Below are positions 60,135-64,000 of a stretch of 64,000 bases of DNA, in pieces (position 1 is the first letter of the stretch; every line of letters starts with the position of its first letter). Position numbers and translations under genes: made by a program. The notes beneath the pieces were generated by a model that ran no database searches, had not been told where the DNA came from, and was given only the letters and a program-made list of their open reading frames with translations. Where the stretch lies: NCBI RefSeq assembly GCF_003732265.1, contig NZ_MOBK01000005.1, positions 1 to 64,000 on the forward strand, read 5' to 3'. The stretch comes from Pseudomonas brassicacearum. Its GTDB lineage: Bacteria; Pseudomonadota; Gammaproteobacteria; Pseudomonadales; Pseudomonadaceae.

Positions 60135-62258
60135 TTGCTCAAGTTCAAGACTGCGATATCGCTGGCGCTATTTCTGTTCACTTGCAGCCTCGGGCTGCAC
60201 GCGGCCACGCTGCCGGGCCTGCCTGCAACCAGCACCGCCGCGACGCCTGCGGCTCACCCGGAGCCGCTGGTCCAGGGTGGTTTGCTCGGGGCGATCAGTT
60301 CGAGCATCGATCAGGTCGAGAGCAAACTCGATCTCAACGAAGACCTGGTCGACGCCTGGCGTCTGCGCGCAGACCGTGCGGCGGACGAAGTGGATCAACT
60401 GGTCAATCATCCCTCGGCGCGTTCCAGCTGGAGTGTGGCGGGTGATTTCCTGATTTTGTCCGGTGTATGGATGAGCGTCTTTGCGATGCTCTGGCTGCTC
60501 GGCGGGATGCTCGCCACTCGGCTGAGCCAACATCGCTTGCTGCTCACCCGTGAACGCGGCCGGGCGGTGCTCGGTTATCTGTTGCCATTCAGCCTGCCGG
60601 CGCTGATCAGCCTGCCGTTGACGATTGCGGTCAGCCACTACCTGCCGGTGTCCGCCGGTCGGGCGCTGGCGCTGTGTTTCGCCTATGCCACCAGCAGCGG
60701 CATATTCGCTGCTTCGCTGGTGCTCACATTGGTGGTCCTGTTCAACACCGGGCACAAGCGTCGGGCGGTGCAGATCCTTCGCAATTACACCCCGCGCCCG
60801 CTGTTTGGCATCGGCTTTCTGGTCGCGCTCAGCGATGCCTTGACCAGCCCGCAGATCGCCCACCAATTGGGTAATAACCTGACCAGCAGCATCGCGGTAT
60901 TTACCGGTTTGGGGGCTTCGATTTCCTTTGGTCTGCTGGTGATCAAGATGCGCCGCCCGGTCGCGCACCTGATCCGCATTCTGCCGCTGGCCCAGCGCCT
61001 CAAACAGCCGGCACTGCGCGAGACGCTGCGGATATTTTCGGGGCTGTGGTATTGGCCGATTCTGTTGATGGTGATGGTCTCGGTCATGAACCTGATCAGC
61101 ATCAGCGATGACAATCAGCAGGTGCTGCGCAGCGCGCTGTTCACCACCGTGTTGTTGATCGCCACGGTGTTTCTCAGCACCACGTTGCATCACCTGTTCA
61201 AGACCCGCAGCGAGCAAGCGGCGCGGCGCAGCAATGCTTATAAAGAGCGTTTCCTGAGCCTGTCACACGCTTTGCTGCGGATCGGCATGGCGATTGTGTT
61301 CATCGACATCCTGGGACGAATCTGGGGCGTGTCACTCCTGGAATTCGCGATGAGCAACACGGTCGGACGCGCGATCAGTGATTCGCTGAGCCGCATCGGC
61401 CTGATTTTCCTGGTGACCTGGATGGTCTGGGTGGTGCTCGACACGGCGATTCAGGAAGCCTTGAAACCACCGGTCAACAAACGCTCCGCACGCCAGCCGA
61501 GTACACGGGTGAAAACCATCCTGCCGCTGCTGCGCAATGCGATGAAAATCCTGCTGGTGGTGATCTGTGCGATCACCACCATGGCCAACCTTGGGATCAA
61601 CGTCGCGCCGTTCCTGGCCGGTGCCGGGGTGGTGGGGCTGGCCATCGGTTTCGGCTCCCAGCAACTGGTGCAGGACGTCATCACCGGGCTGTTCATCATC
61701 ATCGAAGACACCTTGTCGATCGGTGATTGGGTGGTGCTCGATTCCGGGCATGCCGGCACGGTCGAAGGCCTGACCATCCGCACCCTGCGCCTGCGTGATG
61801 GCAAGGGCTTTGTGCACTCGGTGCCGTTCGGCCAGATCAAGGCTGTGACCAACCAATCCCGGCAGTTTGCCTACGCGTTTTTCTCGGTGCAGTTCACCTA
61901 CGACACCGATGTCGACAAGGCGATTGAACTGATCCGCGAGGCCGGGCATTCGATCAGCGACGATCCGTTTCTCAAGTACAACCTGCAAGGGCCGCTCGAC
62001 GTCTTCGGGGTCGACAAAATGGACCTCAATGGCGTGGTGCTGACGGCGCAGTTCCGTACCGTGTCGGGCGGGCAATATGCGGTGAGCCGGGCGTTTAACC
62101 AGCGTTTGAAAAAGCTTGTGGATAACAGCCCGTGGGTGCATTTCGCGCAGACTTATCCACAGCAGGTTTTTATGCCGCAGCGGCAGGTGGATGGAGATGA
62201 CGAGTTGGCGCAGGAGCATTCGGCGGTGTTGCTGACGGATCAGCCTAGGACCCAGTGA
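60135..62258 (+). CDS. Large mechanosensitive channel of the MscS family (YbiO-like)
   Basis: 707 aa. Signal-peptide-like start (MLKFKTAISLALFLFTCSLG, cleavage near HAA), periplasmic stretch to ~110, then about ten membrane helices. The MscS pore helix and beta domain lie at ~480-680 (FLAGAGVVGLAIGFGSQQLV, IEDTLSIGDWVVLD, then VHSVPFGQIKAVTNQSRQF). It opens on membrane tension during osmotic downshift. TTG 60135 is favoured because GGAG lies 9 nt before; an earlier in-frame TTG is at 60117. Size and layout resemble E. coli YbiO (741 aa). Confidence 0.88.
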   Translation: MLKFKTAISLALFLFTCSLGLHAATLPGLPATSTAATPAAHPEPLVQGGLLGAISSSIDQVESKLDLNEDLVDAWRLRADRAADEVDQLVNHPSARSSWSVAGDFLILSGVWMSVFAMLWLLGGMLATRLSQHRLLLTRERGRAVLGYLLPFSLPALISLPLTIAVSHYLPVSAGRALALCFAYATSSGIFAASLVLTLVVLFNTGHKRRAVQILRNYTPRPLFGIGFLVALSDALTSPQIAHQLGNNLTSSIAVFTGLGASISFGLLVIKMRRPVAHLIRILPLAQRLKQPALRETLRIFSGLWYWPILLMVMVSVMNLISISDDNQQVLRSALFTTVLLIATVFLSTTLHHLFKTRSEQAARRSNAYKERFLSLSHALLRIGMAIVFIDILGRIWGVSLLEFAMSNTVGRAISDSLSRIGLIFLVTWMVWVVLDTAIQEALKPPVNKRSARQPSTRVKTILPLLRNAMKILLVVICAITTMANLGINVAPFLAGAGVVGLAIGFGSQQLVQDVITGLFIIIEDTLSIGDWVVLDSGHAGTVEGLTIRTLRLRDGKGFVHSVPFGQIKAVTNQSRQFAYAFFSVQFTYDTDVDKAIELIREAGHSISDDPFLKYNLQGPLDVFGVDKMDLNGVVLTAQFRTVSGGQYAVSRAFNQRLKKLVDNSPWVHFAQTYPQQVFMPQRQVDGDDELAQEHSAVLLTDQPRTQ

Positions 62259-62281
62259 TTTGTGTTGGGGCTGATGGCCTC

Positions 62282-62374
62282 TTCGCGAGCAAGCCCGCTC
62301 CCACATTTGTTCTGCAGTGAACACAGTATTTGTGAACGACCGAGATCCAATGTGGGAGCGGGCTTGCTCGCGAA
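62282..62374. repeat. REPIN (GTGGGAGCGGGC type)
   Basis: TTCGCGAGCAAGCCCGCTCC and its inverse GTGGGAGCGGGCTTGCTCGC, ~45-nt spacer, between two converging genes. Confidence 0.92.
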
Positions 62375-62393
62375 GAGACCCGCACGGACACCC

Positions 62394-64000
62394 TCAATGC
62401 CGGATCAGTTTGTTGTGCAACTCAGCACTCGATGCCTGATCCAGCTCCAGCCAAAAATACGGCTTGCCGGCAATCTCCGCCGCTGCCGGCAACCCATCGC
62501 GGTACACCAGCCGATTACTCGCCAACGCCGGCACCTTTGTCCCCGGCAACAGCGTCCCGGCCAGGTTCAGCGGATCAACCCCGCACACCGCAATCAAACT
62601 CCCGTCATGCGGTCGCCGACGTACTTCGCGCAACAGTGGAATGGCCTCCGGCAACGCAAATTGTTCACCGGCCAAACCACTGACGAACCGCCCGCCGCGT
62701 ATCTCGCCCCGCGCCTCCAGTCGATGAAAGGTGCGCAACAATTCGCGCCAGCTCGGCAGCCAATCCGCCTCCCGTTCCAGCAAACGCCAGAACACCACGC
62801 CGTAGCGTCGCAGCAAGGTCATGGCGATGTGTTCCAGCGTTTCGACAGGCGTGGGCGCCGGACGTTGGTTATCAACAACCGGCGCGGGCGGTCCGCGGCG
62901 TAACAAGGCCCAGCGCCCGGCATCGTCCATGCCGCCGACAAACGCTCCGCGCCCGCGTCGGCTGCTGCGATTCTGGCGTTTGCTGGCCGGGGTGATCAGC
63001 GCCCGCAACCCGGCGAAGCTGTCGGCATTCACCAGCCCGGCGCCGACCAGTTCCTGCAAGGCGATTTCCAGTTCCGAGCGCAGCAGATGAGCTTCGTGAA
63101 TCAGCTCATCGAAAAACAGCGCGCCGTGCTGGCTGAGCGCTTCGTGGACCTTTTGAGTCTTGGGTGACAGTTCGCTGACCGCTGTCTGCTCGGTCAAGCT
63201 GCTCCACAAGCCGACCTGGCTGCGCGGCAGCAGCAGAATCGGCGTGCTGCGCAGGGCCGTGCTGGCGCTTTTGTTGTGAGCGGTCAGGCGAGTCCAGACC
63301 AGTTTGCCGCTGCGGCACAGATCGTCCAGCCAGCTTGGCGAATAGTCTTTGATCCGCGCCGGCAGGATGTCGCTGTCCCAGGCCGAGGCCGCGGCGGGAT
63401 AGCCTTCGAACTGACTGACGATCGCCGGCAAAACCGCGCTGCCCTGGCCTTGAGTCGCTGCCGACAGGTGCTGCCAGTCGAACAGAAAACGCATGAAGTC
63501 CTGCAAGGCCACCGGCTCGATTTCCCGGCGCAAACGCTTGACGGTGTAGCGGTGAATACGCGCCAGCAGATGCCGTTCACACCATTGCTCATCACCCGCG
63601 CCCGGCGTGAACCGGCCGCGCAACACATAACCTTCGCGTTCCAGTTGCGCCAAGGCCTGGGGGACCTGATTGGCCGCCAATCCAAGCGGTTCGGCAATCG
63701 CGGTGAGTGGCAATGGTCCGAACGCACTGAGCCGAGCGCGGATCACTTCAACGATGGCTTCTTCGGGCGCCCAGGCTTCATCGAACCCGGGTAACGCTTG
63801 CAGCTCCGGCAACAAAATCGCCTGTGGATAAATCGCCTGCAAGCACGTCAGTCGCTCCAGGGCCAGCCACAACGATTGCCCGGCATTGATCTGCAAGCGG
63901 CTGGCGCGACCGCTATCGGCCAGAGCGTTCAGCCAATCGAGCCAGTGCGTATTGGCCTGCGCCTCGGCATCGGTGATGCACGCAAGGCTCATCAACGCCT
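62394..64000 (-). CDS. lhr: ATP-dependent DNA helicase Lhr, C-terminal part (cut by window edge)
   Basis: At least 535 aa; the frame stays open to base 64000, so the N-terminal helicase core is outside. What is seen is the long accessory tail of large Lhr proteins: winged-helix repeats (PLPLTAIAEPLGLAANQVPQ; LFFDELIHEAHLLRSELEIA), WLPSWRELLRTFHRLEARGE, GGRFVSGLAGEQFALPEA and the end VCGVDPLNLAGTLLPGTKVP. DNA repair role. An in-frame TTG at 63995 is not the true start. Confidence 0.85.
   Translation of the reverse strand, partial: ALMSLACITDAEAQANTHWLDWLNALADSGRASRLQINAGQSLWLALERLTCLQAIYPQAILLPELQALPGFDEAWAPEEAIVEVIRARLSAFGPLPLTAIAEPLGLAANQVPQALAQLEREGYVLRGRFTPGAGDEQWCERHLLARIHRYTVKRLRREIEPVALQDFMRFLFDWQHLSAATQGQGSAVLPAIVSQFEGYPAAASAWDSDILPARIKDYSPSWLDDLCRSGKLVWTRLTAHNKSASTALRSTPILLLPRSQVGLWSSLTEQTAVSELSPKTQKVHEALSQHGALFFDELIHEAHLLRSELEIALQELVGAGLVNADSFAGLRALITPASKRQNRSSRRGRGAFVGGMDDAGRWALLRRGPPAPVVDNQRPAPTPVETLEHIAMTLLRRYGVVFWRLLEREADWLPSWRELLRTFHRLEARGEIRGGRFVSGLAGEQFALPEAIPLLREVRRRPHDGSLIAVCGVDPLNLAGTLLPGTKVPALASNRLVYRDGLPAAAEIAGKPYFWLELDQASSAELHNKLIRH

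Noticed and set aside
48865..62374. REPINs as terminators or attachment sites
   Set aside because: They are the dispersed REP doublets usual in fluorescent pseudomonads, without integrase genes or target duplications nearby.

Overview
The window is a chromosomal segment of a Pseudomonas, most likely of the P. fluorescens group. Three things point there: the contiguous order birA-coaX-tRNAs-tuf-secE-nusG-rplKAJL-rpoBC-str-S10-spc-alpha-katA-bfrA/ftnA-uvrA-MFS-ssb, GC-rich codon use, and GTGGGAGCGGGC-type REP/REPIN repeats in the second half. No prophage, insertion sequence or CRISPR array was seen.

Layout. 1-2290: terminator of an upstream unit (probably an rrn operon outside the window), then birA, coaX and a small SPOR-like protein. 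2274-4126: two stacked promoters, tRNA-Tyr, tRNA-Gly, tRNA-Thr, first tuf copy, tRNA-Trp. 4172-16028: secE, nusG, rplK, rplA, rplJ, rplL, rpoB, rpoC. 16125-20565: str operon (rpsL, rpsG, fusA, second tuf). 20634-34426: S10, spc and alpha operons, ending in a strong terminator. Inside this block, strong sigma70-type promoters follow or overlap hairpins at three junctions (tuf/rpsJ, rpsN/rpsH, rpmJ/rpsM). 34616-41710: katA catalase, a ferritin of the FtnA/BfrA type without the haem-ligand Met, uvrA (reverse strand), a YajR-like MFS transporter and ssb.

41779-50400: the most unusual region, read leftwards. An OsmC-YcaO fusion protein is followed upstream by a compact operon: YjfI (DUF2170, with an extra N-terminal DNA-binding-like segment), a PspA/IM30 protein, a rhomboid protease, a K+ channel with an RCK-type domain, YjfK (DUF2491), YjfL (DUF350), YjfM (DUF1190 lipoprotein) and a glutathionylspermidine-synthase-like ATP-grasp enzyme. 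Its promoter region carries two copies of the perfect palindrome CTCACGCGTGAG on either side of a promoter-like pair of hexamers. I read it as an envelope-stress module with its own repressor; that function is inferred.

50422-64000: ordinary accessory genes separated by REPINs: an isochorismatase-type hydrolase and divergent AraC/GlxA regulator, a DUF3182 protein overlapping an alpha/beta hydrolase, a ybhN-clsB-ybhP-yecE operon, a second MFS transporter, a large MscS-type channel, and the C-terminal part of an Lhr helicase that runs off the right edge.
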